From positions 62,001-126,000 of the forward strand of contig WVSL01000010.1 in the NCBI GenBank assembly GCA_015689685.1: a stretch of DNA of 64,000 nt. The letters run 5' to 3'. Position 1 is the stretch's first letter, and the number at the start of each line of letters is the position of its first letter. The translations under genes were made by a program, and so were the position numbers. This document shows, in pieces, positions 1 through 10,477 of the stretch. The notes under the pieces were generated by a model. The model ran no database searches. It worked only from the letters and a program-made list of their open reading frames with translations, and was not told the origin of the DNA. The DNA is from Rhodobacterales bacterium HKCCE2091. Lineage in GTDB: Bacteria > Pseudomonadota > Alphaproteobacteria > Rhodobacterales > Rhodobacteraceae.

Positions 1-834
1 GCGCTGGCCGGTGATCTCGCCGACGAGATTCAGGGTCAGAAGGCTCTCGATCAGGCCGATGGCGGCGAGGATGAAGGCGTAAGGCGTGATGATGCGGAAG
101 GTTTCCCAGTCCAGCGGCACCGTCGGCAGGTGGAAGGGCGGAAGGCCGCCGTCGATCTCGGCGAGGTCACCCACGCGCGGCACGTCGAGTCCGAAGGCCA
201 GCACGATGACCGACACCACCAGGATCCCGGCCAGCGGCGCGGGGAAGGCGGAGGTGAACCGCGGCAGGAGCCAGATCACCAGCATGGTCAGCGCCACCAG
301 AGCCAGCATCAGGACGAGCGGCAGGCCCGACATCCACTCGCCGCCCGCCATGCCGTGGCCGGAGGCCTCGGCGGTTCCGGGCACCTGGAACTGCGAAAGT
401 TGAGCGAGGAAGATCACGATGGCCAGCCCGTTGACGAAGCCGAGCATCACAGGGTGCGGCACCAACCGGATGAACTTCCCGAGCCGGAACACCCCGGCCG
501 CGATCTGTATGAGGCCCATCAGGACGACGGTGGCGAACAGGTACTCGACCCCGTGCTCGGCGACGAGGCTGACCATGACAACGGCGAGCGCCCCGGTCGC
601 GCCGGAAATCATGCCGGGCCGGCCGCCGAGAAGCGCGGTGATGAGGCCGACAATGAACGCGGCGTAAAGGCCGACCAGCGGCTCCACCCCGGCGACGAAG
701 GCGAAGGCCACGGCCTCGGGCACGAGCGCGAGCGCGACGGTGAGCCCGGCCAGGAGCTCGATCCGGATCTGCCCGCCACGCGGGAGGTTGAGGAAGTCGG
801 CACGCGCGATGGCCGCCGTCAGGAGCTTCGGCAA
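1..834 (-). CDS. SulP family inorganic anion transporter, 3' end cut by window edge
   Basis: Membrane permease of the SulP family, which moves sulfate, bicarbonate or related anions across the inner membrane. The 278 codons present read as successive hydrophobic helices, with SulP-like stretches such as [20 protein letters not shown] and [17 protein letters not shown]. The usual C-terminal STAS domain would lie beyond position 1, so its presence cannot be judged. I start it at a TTG (832-834) because an in-frame TAA lies just upstream, no ATG intervenes, and GGGGA sits at ribosome-binding distance. It follows the P1 peptidase gene on the same strand with a gap of about 100 bp and may be the last gene of that run. 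The substrate cannot be told from sequence. Confidence 0.85.
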   Translation of the reverse strand, partial: MPKLLTAAIARADFLNLPRGGQIRIELLAGLTVALALVPEAVAFAFVAGVEPLVGLYAAFIVGLITALLGGRPGMISGATGALAVVMVSLVAEHGVEYLFATVVLMGLIQIAAGVFRLGKFIRLVPHPVMLGFVNGLAIVIFLAQLSQFQVPGTAEASGHGMAGGEWMSGLPLVLMLALVALTMLVIWLLPRFTSAFPAPLAGILVVSVIVLAFGLDVPRVGDLAEIDGGLPPFHLPTVPLDWETFRIITPYAFILAAIGLIESLLTLNLVGEITGQR

Positions 835-938
835 GAGGTCGTCCCCGGGGATTGGATGTTAGCGCCCCCGTAGCACGATGCCGCAGCGCAGAAAACCCCT
901 CCGGGTACCGGATGCCGTCGCGGGAGGTGCCTGCATCC

Positions 939-1925
939 TCAGCCGAACATCCCGCGCCATGTCGGCTTCGGGTCGCCGTCGAGGGCCTTCGCCTCGTAGA
1001 CGCCGCGCGCGATCGCGCGGGCGAGGCAGGTCGCGGCGGCATGTCCGGCGTGGATCAGGGCGCGGTCGGGGTCCGCCACCTCGCGCCGCCCGGTCGAGGC
1101 CGCGAAGACGAGGTCGCCGTCGAACGGGCTGTGCGACGGCACCACCGCGCGGGCGATCCCGTCATGGGCCATCATCGCCATCCGCTTCAGCTGCACCTTG
1201 GACAGGGCAAGGTCGGTGGCCACCACCGCGATCACCGTCGCCGCGCGGGGTTCGGACTTCGTCGGCACCCAGTCCGCCGGTGCGGTCGGCAGGCCACGGC
1301 CGCCGAACTCGTCGCCTTCCTCCCACGGGGCGGCCCAGAACCGGCCCTCCGGCCCCGCCGTGACGGTGCCGACCGGGTTCGCGACCGCCACCGCGCCGAC
1401 CGTTCCGCCGCCCGGCAGCACGGCGGAGGCGGAGCCGAGCCCGCCCTTCAGCACCGCCGATGTCGCGCCGGTCCCGGCCCCGGCGGTGCCGAGCGCGAAG
1501 TCGTCCCCCGCCGCCGCCAGCGCCGCCCGCCCGAGCCCGCGCCAGGGCGGATCGGTCCAGTCCTGCCGCCCGCCGCCCGCGAGGTCGAAGACGATCGCCG
1601 CCGGCACGATCGGCACCACCTGTCCGTGGACAGCGACGCCGCGCCCCGCCGCGCGCAGGTCCGCCATCACCCCCGACGCCGCGTCGAGCCCGTAGGCCGA
1701 CCCGCCGGACAGGACCAGCGCGTCGACCCGGTCGTTCGCCGCCTCGGGCGCCAGCAGGTCGGTTTCCCGCGTGCCGGGCGCGCCGCCCATGACATGCACG
1801 GCGGCCCGGAACGGCGCGTCCGAGGTCACCACGGTGACGCCGGTGCGCAAGTCCATGTCCCCGGCATTGCCGACGAGGATGCCGGGGACGTCGGTCAGGA
1901 GGTTCCGGGGCCCGGGACGCATCAT
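939..1925 (-). CDS. P1 family peptidase (DmpA/aminopeptidase-esterase type)
   Basis: A 328-residue N-terminal-nucleophile hydrolase of the P1 (DmpA, L-aminopeptidase/D-esterase) family. The N-terminal part has the family look: a Leu-Thr-Asp-Val-Pro-Gly start, GVTVV, then SGGSAYGLDAASGVM near residue 95. Later come a glycine-rich GTVGAVAVANPVG stretch and the GATSAV segment near the usual autocleavage Ser/Thr. Members remove N-terminal residues from small peptides or amides and are usually cytoplasmic. It starts 18 bp after the cupin stop codon and so belongs to the SDR-cupin-peptidase run. Two ATGs are adjacent at the start and either may be used. The natural substrate is unknown. Confidence 0.85.
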   Translation of the reverse strand: MMRPGPRNLLTDVPGILVGNAGDMDLRTGVTVVTSDAPFRAAVHVMGGAPGTRETDLLAPEAANDRVDALVLSGGSAYGLDAASGVMADLRAAGRGVAVHGQVVPIVPAAIVFDLAGGGRQDWTDPPWRGLGRAALAAAGDDFALGTAGAGTGATSAVLKGGLGSASAVLPGGGTVGAVAVANPVGTVTAGPEGRFWAAPWEEGDEFGGRGLPTAPADWVPTKSEPRAATVIAVVATDLALSKVQLKRMAMMAHDGIARAVVPSHSPFDGDLVFAASTGRREVADPDRALIHAGHAAATCLARAIARGVYEAKALDGDPKPTWRGMFG

Positions 1926-1943
1926 CGCCGCATCATCGCCGCG

Positions 1944-2297
1944 TCAGATCCGCGGCTTCGCGGCGGCGGTCGCGGGATCGCCGGTATTCGGCACGCCCGC
2001 CGGTTCGATCAGCAGCACCTTGCACTCGGCATCCGCCCGCGGCCTGTGGGTCACGCCCGCGGGCACGACGAAGAGCTCGCCCGCACCCACCCTCTGCGGC
2101 GGCTCGCCCTCGATCTCCATCACCATCTCGCCCTCCAGCACGAGGAAGAAATCGTCGGTGTCGGGGTGGACGTGGAACGGGAACGCGCCCTCGAACTTCA
2201 CCACCATCACCTCGTTGCCGTTGTAGTCGGCGACGACGTGCGGGTCCCAGTGGCCGTCGAACATCGCGAGCTTCTCGGCGAGGTTCACGGTCTTCAT
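1944..2297 (-). CDS. Small cupin-domain protein
   Basis: A 117-residue single-domain cupin. The metal-site pattern is readable: FHVHPDTDDFFLVLEGEMVMEIEG gives the H-x-H...E motif 1 near residues 38-52, and GAGELFVVPAGVTHRP gives the G...P...H motif 2. Small cupins of this type are often isomerases or ligand-binding accessory proteins, and no specific reaction can be inferred. A longer open frame exists, but the start used here (MKTVNLAEKL) overlaps the SDR stop codon as ATGA, which supports translational coupling. Confidence 0.8.
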   Translation of the reverse strand: MKTVNLAEKLAMFDGHWDPHVVADYNGNEVMVVKFEGAFPFHVHPDTDDFFLVLEGEMVMEIEGEPPQRVGAGELFVVPAGVTHRPRADAECKVLLIEPAGVPNTGDPATAAAKPRI

Positions 2298-3034
2298 ATG
2301 CAGCGCCCCCCGTCCACTTCCATCGCCACGCCGGTGACCATCGAGGCCGCGTCCGAGCACAGGAACACCGCCGCGTTGCCCATGTCCTCGGGGGTGGAGA
2401 ACCGGCCGAGCGGGATCGTCGACAGGAACTTCGCCCGCATCTCGGGCGTGTCCTCGCCCATGAAGGATTTCAGGAGCGGCGTCTCCCCGGCCACCGGGCA
2501 GATCGCGTTGACCCGGACGCCCTTCGGCGCAAGCTCCACCGCCATCGTCTTGGTCGCGGTGATCATCCAGCCCTTCGACGCGTTGTACCAGTTGAGGTTC
2601 GGGCGCGGGCTGAGACCGGCGGTCGATGCCACGTTCAGGATCGCGCCCCGCCCCGCCGCCTTCATCCCCGGCACGATCGCCCGCGCGGTCAGGTAGACCG
2701 ACTTGACGTTGACCGCGAGTACGCGGTCGAACTCCGCCTCCGGCACATCCTCCATCGGCATCGGCAGGTGCGTGATCCCGGCGTTGTTCACGAGGATGTC
2801 GATCCGGCCCCAGGCGGCCAGCGCCGCCTCCGCCATCTCCCCGACCGAGGCGCCGTCCGACACGTCGGCCGCCTTCGCCACCCCGCCGATCTCCCCGGCC
2901 ACCGCGTCCGCGGCATCCCGGTTCAGGTCGGCGACCATGACCTGCGCCCCGGCCGCCGCGAAGGCCCGCGCGATCCCCGCACCGAAGCCCGAACCGCCGC
3001 CGGTCACGATCGCGGTCTTCCCGTCGAGCTGCAT
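2294..3034 (-). CDS. SDR family NAD(P)-dependent oxidoreductase
   Basis: A classical short-chain dehydrogenase of 246 residues. It shows the cofactor motif TGGGSGFGAGIA near residue 12, the acidic VADLN turn that favours NAD over NADP, NNAG near residue 88, the catalytic YNASK with the upstream Ser (ILNVAST), and a C-terminal GVAMEVDGGRC typical of 3-oxoacyl or glucose dehydrogenase-like members. The frame extends upstream to 3184, but GGGAGGTG at ribosome-binding distance fixes the start at MQLDGK. It overlaps the cupin gene by four bases. The substrate is not predictable. Confidence 0.9.
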   Translation of the reverse strand: MQLDGKTAIVTGGGSGFGAGIARAFAAAGAQVMVADLNRDAADAVAGEIGGVAKAADVSDGASVGEMAEAALAAWGRIDILVNNAGITHLPMPMEDVPEAEFDRVLAVNVKSVYLTARAIVPGMKAAGRGAILNVASTAGLSPRPNLNWYNASKGWMITATKTMAVELAPKGVRVNAICPVAGETPLLKSFMGEDTPEMRAKFLSTIPLGRFSTPEDMGNAAVFLCSDAASMVTGVAMEVDGGRCI

Positions 3035-3111
3035 CGCCGCACCTCCCTCTCTTCCCCTGCGACTGTCGAAGAGACGCCGGGCGAAAACAAGGCCCGACAC
3101 CACCCCATCCT

Positions 3112-3170
3112 TGTCCCGGAAATATCCTCGGGGGAGGGTCCGGGAGGGGGCGGTAAGCCCCCTCCCGGCG
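3112..3170. repeat. Dispersed terminator-like hairpin element, copy 1
   Basis: One of three related copies (also 43469-43526 and 58167-58215). It has a 12-bp perfect stem, CCGGGAGGGGGC at 3140-3151 with GCCCCCTCCCGG at 3157-3168, and loop GGTAA. Beside it is a conserved flank reading TATCCTCGGGGGAGGGT on the plus strand. Here it lies in the gap between the aldehyde dehydrogenase and SDR genes, both on the minus strand. It probably acts as a transcription terminator or mRNA-stabilising hairpin, but that role is inferred. Confidence 0.7.
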
Positions 3171-3231
3171 CGCCCGAGCCGCAAGGCGAGGGCAGGAACG
3201 GGGAACCGCCGGAAACCGACTGCGCCAGTCC

Positions 3232-3515
3232 GGGGCTACGCCCGTTCTACGCTGGCAGGCTCCGCGCTTGTTTCTCTTGCTGGCGCAGGAATGCCCGTGT
3301 CCGGGGTTCCGCCCGTTCGGCGCTCGAAAGGTCCACTGGACCTTTCGCCGGCTGGCGCCGGTCCGCGCCTTTCCCGGGGCTACGCCCGTTCGGCGCTCGA
3401 AAGGTCCACTGGACCTTTCGCCGGCTGGCGCCGGTCCGCGCCTTTCCCGGGGCTACGCCCGTTCGGCGCTCGAAAGGTCCACTGGACCTTTCGCCGGCTG
3501 GCGCCGGTCCGCGCC
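3232..3515. repeat. 73-bp tandem repeat, three near-identical units plus a degenerate one
   Basis: Units begin at 3303, 3376 and 3449 with a strict 73-bp period. Units 2 and 3 are identical until the last few bases, and a degenerate unit begins at 3232. Each unit carries a 10-bp perfect inverted repeat, CGAAAGGTCC-ACT-GGACCTTTCG, at 3325-3347, 3398-3420 and 3471-3493, followed by GCCGGCTGGCGCCGGTCCGC. The last unit is truncated where the aldehyde dehydrogenase stop codon begins (3516). Frames reading through it (KVHWTFRR and similar) are repetitive and I do not regard them as genes. There is no spacer diversity, so it is not CRISPR. Confidence 0.9.
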
Positions 3516-4967
3516 TCACCCATGCAGGGCCGCGACGGTCTTGAGCGAGGTGAAGGCGTAGAGCGCCTCGAACCCCTTCTCGCGCCCGTGGCCTGACTGG
3601 CCCGCGCCGCCGAATGGCAGTTCCACGCCGCCCGCCGCGCCGTAGTTGTTGAGGAACACCTGCCCCGCGCGAAGCCGTTTCGCGAGCCGCATCTGCCGCC
3701 CGCCATCGGCCGACCAGACCGAGGCGACGAGCCCGTATGGCGTGCCGTTTGCGATGGCGACGGCTTCCTCCTCGTCCTCGAAGGGCAGCAGGATCTGGAT
3801 GGGGCCGAAGATCTCCTCCTGCGCCAGCCGGTGATCGGGGCCCGGCCCCGCGATCAGGGACGGGGCGACGTAGCTACCGCCCTTCGGGGCGTTGTCGATG
3901 ATCTCCCCGGCCGCGATCACCTCGGCCGCGCCGGCGAGCCCGAGATAGCCCTCCACGATCCCCTTCTGCCGCGCCGAGATCAGCGGGCCGAGGTCGAGAT
4001 CGGCCATCGCCGGGCCGGCGCGGAGCGCCCGGTAGCGCGCCGCCATCGCCTCCGCCACCTCGTCGAAGCGGTCCTTCTGCACCAGGATGCGGGACGAGGC
4101 CGAACAGGTCTGGCCCGCATTCTGGATGCCGGCGTTGACGAGGAAGGGCAGGGCGGCCTCCACGTCCGCGTCCCGGAACACGAGCTGCGGGGATTTCCCG
4201 CCCAGTTCCAGCGTCACCGGCACCACGTTCGCCGCCGCCGCCGCCTGCACCGCCGCCCCCGTGCGCACCGAGCCGGTGAAGCTGACATGGCGCACGCCGG
4301 GATGACCCGCCAGCGCCGCCCCGGCCTCTGCACCCAGGCCCGGTACCACGTTCAGCGCGCCCGCCGGCAACCCGGCTTCCCGCGCGAGATCGGCGAAGGC
4401 GAGCGCGGTCAGGCAGGCTTCCTCTGCCGGTTTCAGGACGCAGGCATTGCCCGCCGCGAGCGCCGCGCCCACGGACCGGCCGATGATCTGCATCGGGTAG
4501 TTCCACGGCACGATATGCCCCGTCACCCCGTGCGGTTCCCGCAGCGTGTAGACGGTGTAGCCGGCGGCGAAGGGGATGGTCTCGCCCATCAGCTTGTCGG
4601 CGGCGCCGGCGTAGAATTCCATGTAGCGGGCCAGCGCCACCACGTCGGCCTTCGCCTGCTTCAGCGGCTTGCCCACATCGGTCGCTTCCATCTCCGCGAG
4701 CGCGTCGGCGCGGTCGAGCACCAGCGCGCCGATCCGCGCGAGAACGCGGCCCCGCTCCACCGCGGGCGCACGGCCCCAGTCGCCTTCCATCGCCGCCCAT
4801 CCCGCCGCGACGGCCGCGTCCACGTCCGCCGCCGTGCCCCGGGCGATCGCGCCGATCTCCTCGCCGGTGGACGGGTCGATGACCGGCAGGGTCCCGCCCT
4901 CCGCCGGGGGCTGCCAGCGCCCGCCGATGAACACCTTGTCCGTGTCGAACCAGGCCGCGCCCGTCAT
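3516..4967 (-). CDS. Aldehyde dehydrogenase family protein
   Basis: A 483-residue NAD(P)+-dependent aldehyde dehydrogenase. The active site is clear: PWNYPMQI near residue 154, KPAEEA near 178, the nucleotide loop FTGSVRTG near 229, catalytic Glu in LELGGKSP near 253, and catalytic Cys in GQTCSAS near 287. EEIFGPI and a C-terminal PFGGAGQSGHGREKG follow. It is closest in style to betaine- or aminoaldehyde-type enzymes, but the substrate is not fixed by sequence. The start codon overlaps the GNAT stop as ATGA, so it is the last gene of the coupled run that begins with the ABC permeases. The 73-bp repeat array starts immediately after its stop codon. Confidence 0.9.
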   Translation of the reverse strand: MTGAAWFDTDKVFIGGRWQPPAEGGTLPVIDPSTGEEIGAIARGTAADVDAAVAAGWAAMEGDWGRAPAVERGRVLARIGALVLDRADALAEMEATDVGKPLKQAKADVVALARYMEFYAGAADKLMGETIPFAAGYTVYTLREPHGVTGHIVPWNYPMQIIGRSVGAALAAGNACVLKPAEEACLTALAFADLAREAGLPAGALNVVPGLGAEAGAALAGHPGVRHVSFTGSVRTGAAVQAAAAANVVPVTLELGGKSPQLVFRDADVEAALPFLVNAGIQNAGQTCSASSRILVQKDRFDEVAEAMAARYRALRAGPAMADLDLGPLISARQKGIVEGYLGLAGAAEVIAAGEIIDNAPKGGSYVAPSLIAGPGPDHRLAQEEIFGPIQILLPFEDEEEAVAIANGTPYGLVASVWSADGGRQMRLAKRLRAGQVFLNNYGAAGGVELPFGGAGQSGHGREKGFEALYAFTSLKTVAALHG

Positions 4968-5421
4968 CCCTTCTCTCCCTCCGTGATCGTGAACCGGTAG
5001 CTCATCGCCTGCAATTCCGTCACCGGCGCCGTCCGTTCCAGCCCTGTCACGCCGGGACAGGCAGCGAGCACCATTGGCCAGAACGCCAGCGCGTCGGGCC
5101 GGTCGATGACGCCGAACCGCCAGCGCCCCGGCCGCGCCGACAGCATCGCGACGGCGGCGGCCCGCCCGAGGCCGCGCCGCCTGTGGGCGGGCAGGATGGT
5201 GAACTCCGCAAGCTCCCGCCTGCCCGCGCCGAACAGCTCCACCAGGGCGAACCCGACCTCCGACGCGCCGTCGGCGATCACCAGCCCCTCGCAATCGGGA
5301 TCGGTCCACCATTCCGAGAGGTCGGGCACGGGCAGGCCCGGCGCGATTTCCGCGAAGTAGTCGGCGAAGGCGGGGCGGAACCAGTCGGCGTCCTTCACGC
5401 CGAGGCCGCGCAGCGTCACGG

Positions 5422-5425
<4 letters not shown>
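4964..5425 (-). CDS. GNAT family N-acetyltransferase
   Basis: A 153-residue GNAT. The acetyl-CoA loop reads LPAHRRRGLGRAAA near residue 98 (R/Q-x-x-G-x-G/A pattern), preceded by an ELAEFTIL beta strand. GTG is the start and overlaps the ATPase stop as GTGA, while its own stop overlaps the aldehyde dehydrogenase start. It therefore sits between a peptide-type transporter and an aldehyde dehydrogenase, which suggests it modifies a transported amine or amino acid. That role is inferred from position only. Confidence 0.8.
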
Positions 5426-6977
<1,552 letters not shown>

Positions 6978-6981
<4 letters not shown>

Positions 6982-7793
6982 GCCCGCACCCTCCGGAGCC
7001 GCGGGTCGAGCATGTCGCGCAGGCCATCGCCCATCAGGTTCAGCCCGAGCACCATCGCGACGATGGCGAGCCCGGGCAGGAGCGCGAGGCGCGGCGCGGT
7101 GTAGATCATCGTCTGCGCCTCGGCCAGCATCCGGCCCCAGGAGGGCGTCGGGGGCTGCGCGCCGAGGCCGACGTAGCTGAGCGCGGCCTCGGCCAGGATG
7201 CCGAGCGAGAACTGGATCGTGGCCTGCACGATCAGGAGGTTCGCGATGTTGGGCAGGATGTGTTCGGCGCTGATCCGCACGCTGCCCTTGCCCGCCACCC
7301 GCGCAGCGCGGACGTAGTCGAGCGTCCAGAGCGACAGCGCCCCGCCGCGCGCGACGCGGGCGAAGACGGGGATGTTGAAGATGCCGATGGCGAGGATCGC
7401 GTTGACCGCGGAGGGGCCGAATACGGCAGTGATGAGGATGGCGATGACCAGCGAGGGGAAGGCGAAGATCAGGTCGTTCCCGCGCATGATGATCTCGTCG
7501 AGCAGGCTGCCGCGCGTCGCGGCGGCGGCCAGCCCTAGCGGGACGCCGAGCCCCATGCCGATCCCCACAGCCACCAGCGCCACCGCGATCGAGGTGCGCG
7601 CGCCGACCATCAGCATCGACAGGAGATCGCGGCCGAACTGGTCGGTGCCGAGCAGGTAGTCGCCCCCCGGCGGCAGCAGCCGGGCGGAGATCTGCAGGGC
7701 CTCCACGTCATGCGGGGTCCAGGCGAGGCTCAGGAGCGCCGCCAGCAGGAACAGCGCGGTCGGCACGGCCCCGATCAGGAAGGCGCGGGGCAT
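6978..7793 (-). CDS. ABC transporter permease (DppC/OppC type)
   Basis: A 271-residue inner-membrane permease with an N-terminal hydrophobic segment and then the DppC-like GTDQFGRDLLSMLMVGARTS. Several helices follow, and the EAA-loop region AARVAGKGSVRISAEHILPN contacts the ATPase. A conserved ALSYVGLGAQPPTPSWGRML precedes the last helix. The longer open frame upstream was rejected because the start at 7793 overlaps the stop of the companion permease (TGATG) and matches the usual family length. It is the second permease of the importer. Confidence 0.9.
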
Positions 7794-8734
7794 CAACGCG
7801 TCCTCAGCCGCGGATCGACGGCGGCATAGGCGATGTCGACGAGGAAGGTCACGAGGATCACCGCGAAGACGAGCAGCATGGTCACGCTTTCGACCACGAT
7901 CAGGTCGCGCTGCGTGATGCCCTGGAAGATCAGCCGCCCGAGGCCCGGCAGGAAGAACACGTTCTCGATGATGATCGCGCCCGCAAGGAGGAAGCTGAAT
8001 TGCAGGCCGATGATCGTGAGCGCCGGGATCAGCGCGTTCCGGAGCGCGTGGCGCAGCACCGCCTGCCGCCGCGACAGCCCCTTGGCGCGGGCGGTGCGGA
8101 TGTAATCCTGGCCGAGCGTGTCGAGAAGCGCCGAGCGCATGACGCGGGCGAGGATCGAGGCCTGCGGCAGAGCCAGCGCGACGGCGGGCAGGGTCAACGC
8201 CTTCAGCGCGGCCAGCGGGTCGGACCAGCCGGGAAAGCCGCCGGCCGAGAACCATTGCAGCGTGATCGCGAAGACCAGCACCAGCAGCATCGCGAACCAG
8301 AAGTTCGGCACCGCGATCCCGAGCTGCGTCGCGCCCATGATCCCGTAATCCGTCACCCGCCCCCGCGTCGCGGCGGCGAGCGTGCCGAGCGGGAAGGCGA
8401 GCGCGGTCGACAGCAGGAGCGCGATGGCCGCGAGCGGCAGGGACACCCAGAGCCGGTCCGCGACTAGCTCCGCCACCGGCACGCGGTAGGTGTAGGAGGT
8501 GCCGAAATCGCCGGTCAGCATGCCGCCGACCCAGTCGAAATACCGCTCCGTCCGGGTGCCGTCGAGCCCGAGGTCGGCGCGCAGGGCGGCGACGGTTTCC
8601 TCAGTGGCGTTGAGCCCGAGCATGTAGGAGGCCGGGTCGCCCGGAATGACCTCGATCACGAGGAAGATCACCAGGCTCGCGGCGGCGAGGCTGAGCGAGA
8701 GGGAAAGGAGCCGGCCGAGCAGGTACCGCAGCAT
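7793..8734 (-). CDS. ABC transporter permease (DppB/OppB type)
   Basis: A 313-residue permease beginning MLRYLLGRLLS, with a first helix LVIFLVIEVIPGDPASYMLG typical of DppB proteins. The family GMLTGDFGTSYTYRVPV stretch, several further helices and the EAA loop DYIRTARAKGLSRRQAVLRH near residue 210 follow. It is the first gene of the minus-strand block and faces the creatinase gene across 472 bp. No substrate-binding protein precedes it, which is unusual for this importer class. Either the partner is encoded elsewhere or the set borrows another binding protein. Confidence 0.9.
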   Translation of the reverse strand: MLRYLLGRLLSLSLSLAAASLVIFLVIEVIPGDPASYMLGLNATEETVAALRADLGLDGTRTERYFDWVGGMLTGDFGTSYTYRVPVAELVADRLWVSLPLAAIALLLSTALAFPLGTLAAATRGRVTDYGIMGATQLGIAVPNFWFAMLLVLVFAITLQWFSAGGFPGWSDPLAALKALTLPAVALALPQASILARVMRSALLDTLGQDYIRTARAKGLSRRQAVLRHALRNALIPALTIIGLQFSFLLAGAIIIENVFFLPGLGRLIFQGITQRDLIVVESVTMLLVFAVILVTFLVDIAYAAVDPRLRTR

Positions 8735-9206
8735 GGCACATGGGTAGCGGGGCGCGCGCGGAGGGGGAAGGGAAAGCTTGCGGTTTCGGCGGCAGCGGTC
8801 CTTGCGGGCAGGTCGGATGTTCCGGGACTGAGGGTTGCGCGGGCATCGGCCCCGCGGAGTCGTCGACCCAGTGAAGCCGGAACATGCTCTTCGTATCGGG
8901 TCCGGCTCCGGACAGACGCTCACCGGCTGGAAGCCCTTCCGCGAGGCGCCGGTCCGCCTCCACCGGACCTTTACGCGGATCCCGCAACCGGCCGCTTCGC
9001 AGGGCAAATCCTCGACGACCTGTCCGACCGTGTCCGCGCCGCGTCCTTCGCCACGCCGAGGCTCTTCTCGCCGCCTCCGGGGCGTGAAACCTTGCGTCGC
9101 ATCGCGTCCCGTGGTGCTGTGAGCCACGGGCCGGGGCGATGGCGTCGCCCCCCTGCGACCGGCCGGACCGCCCTGAACGCCGGGGCCTTCCCTGCAGGAG
9201 GCGCAC
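8735..9206. other. Divergent intergenic region, transporter operon versus creatinase
   Basis: 472 bp with no gene I can support. It must hold the promoters for the minus-strand importer block and for the plus-strand creatinase. A perfect 7-bp stem, CCCGTGG at 9108-9114 and CCACGGG at 9124-9130 with a 9-base loop, lies about 75 bp before the creatinase start. A near-palindrome GGGGCGATGGCGTCGCCCC follows it. Around 8949-8985 a stretch resembles part of the 73-bp repeat (GGCGCCGGTCCGC, GGACCTTT). No convincing -35/-10 pair was found. Confidence 0.5.
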
Positions 9207-10412
9207 ATGACCCGCCCGGCGTTCCACGAATTCCACAACGGCCCGAAGGGGCCCCTGCCATTTCCCCATGCCGAGTACCAGGCCCGGATCATGGGCCTGC
9301 GCACGATCATGGACGCGGAGGGCGTGTCGGCGGCGGTGCTGACCTCGATGCAGAACGTCGCCTACTACTCCGGCTTCCTCTACTGCAGCTTCGGTCGGCC
9401 CTACGCGCTGGTGGTGACGGCGTCCGAGGCGGTGCTGATCTCGGCCGGGATCGACGCGGGCCAGCCGTGGCGGCGGTCGGCCTGGGGCAGCCTGACCTAT
9501 ACCGACTGGGCGCGGGGCAACTTCTGGCGCGCGGTCGCCCATGTGGCGGGCCCCGGCCGGGTCCTGGGGGTGGAGGCCGATCACCTGACCCTTTCCGGGC
9601 GGGCCGAGGCGGAGGCGTTCCTGCAACCCTCGGCGATGCGTGACATCTCGGCCCGCACGATGCGGCAGCGGATGGTGAAATCGCCGGCGGAGCGCGACCT
9701 GATCCGGGCGGGCGCGGCGATCGCGGATCTCGGCGGCGAGGCGATCCGGGCGGAGATCCGGGACGGCGTGCGCGAGATCGACGTGGCGATGGCGGGACGG
9801 GACGCGATGGAACGGGCCATCGCCGACCGCTTCCCCGAGGCCGAGTACCGGGACACCTGGGTCTGGTTCCAGTCCGGCCCCAACACCGACGGCGCGCACA
9901 ACCCGGTGACGGCGCGGCAACTGGCGGCAGGCGACATCCTGAGCCTCAACTGCTTTCCGATGATCCACGGCTACTACACCGCGCTGGAACGCACGCTGTT
10001 CCTGGGCGCGCCCGATCCGGCGTCGCTGTCGGTGTGGGAGGCCAACGTCGCGGCGCACGAGCTTGGCCTGTCGCTGATCGCGCCGGGGCGCACCTGCGCC
10101 GAGATCACGCACGAGATCAACGCGATGCTCGCGGACCGCGACATACTGCAATACCGCAGCTTCGGCTACGGCCATTCCTTCGGCATCCTGTCGCACTACT
10201 ACGGCCGCGAGGCGGGGCTGGAACTGCGCGAGGACATCGATACGATGCTTGAGCCGGGGATGGTGATCTCGATGGAGCCGATGCTGACGATCCCCGAGGG
10301 CCGGCCCGGGGCGGGCGGCTACCGCGAGCACGACATCCTCGTGGTGACCGGGAACGGCGCCGAGAACATCACCGGCTTTCCCTACGGCCCGGAGGCGAAC
10401 GTGATCGCCTGA
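9207..10412 (+). CDS. creA: Creatinase (creatine amidinohydrolase), M24 family
   Basis: 401 residues with the pita-bread fold of the M24 family, closest by eye to creatinase, which hydrolyses creatine to sarcosine and urea. Creatinase-specific stretches are conserved: FLYCSFGRPYALVVT near residue 57, IDAGQPWRR near 82, GAHNPVTARQ near 229 and ILSLNCFPMIHGYYTALERT near 244. His231 and Glu261 align with the catalytic His232 and Glu262 of the Pseudomonas enzyme as I remember it. A C-terminal SMEPMLTIPEG is also present. AGGAGG lies at ribosome-binding distance. It is divergent from the peptide-type importer, which could bring in a guanidino compound, but that link is inferred. A related amidinohydrolase or Xaa-Pro peptidase is the alternative. 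Confidence 0.85.
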   Translation: MTRPAFHEFHNGPKGPLPFPHAEYQARIMGLRTIMDAEGVSAAVLTSMQNVAYYSGFLYCSFGRPYALVVTASEAVLISAGIDAGQPWRRSAWGSLTYTDWARGNFWRAVAHVAGPGRVLGVEADHLTLSGRAEAEAFLQPSAMRDISARTMRQRMVKSPAERDLIRAGAAIADLGGEAIRAEIRDGVREIDVAMAGRDAMERAIADRFPEAEYRDTWVWFQSGPNTDGAHNPVTARQLAAGDILSLNCFPMIHGYYTALERTLFLGAPDPASLSVWEANVAAHELGLSLIAPGRTCAEITHEINAMLADRDILQYRSFGYGHSFGILSHYYGREAGLELREDIDTMLEPGMVISMEPMLTIPEGRPGAGGYREHDILVVTGNGAENITGFPYGPEANVIA

Positions 10413-10477
10413 CCGGGGGCGCGGCGTCCCGCGCCCGGCGGGGCCGAACCCTCGTCGCCGCGGCGCGCGGCCGGCCG

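Noticed and set aside
3232-3515. Possible CRISPR array or small ORFs in the 73-bp repeats
   Set aside because: Units are contiguous with no variable spacers and no cas genes nearby. Frames only repeat KVHWTFRR-type peptides.
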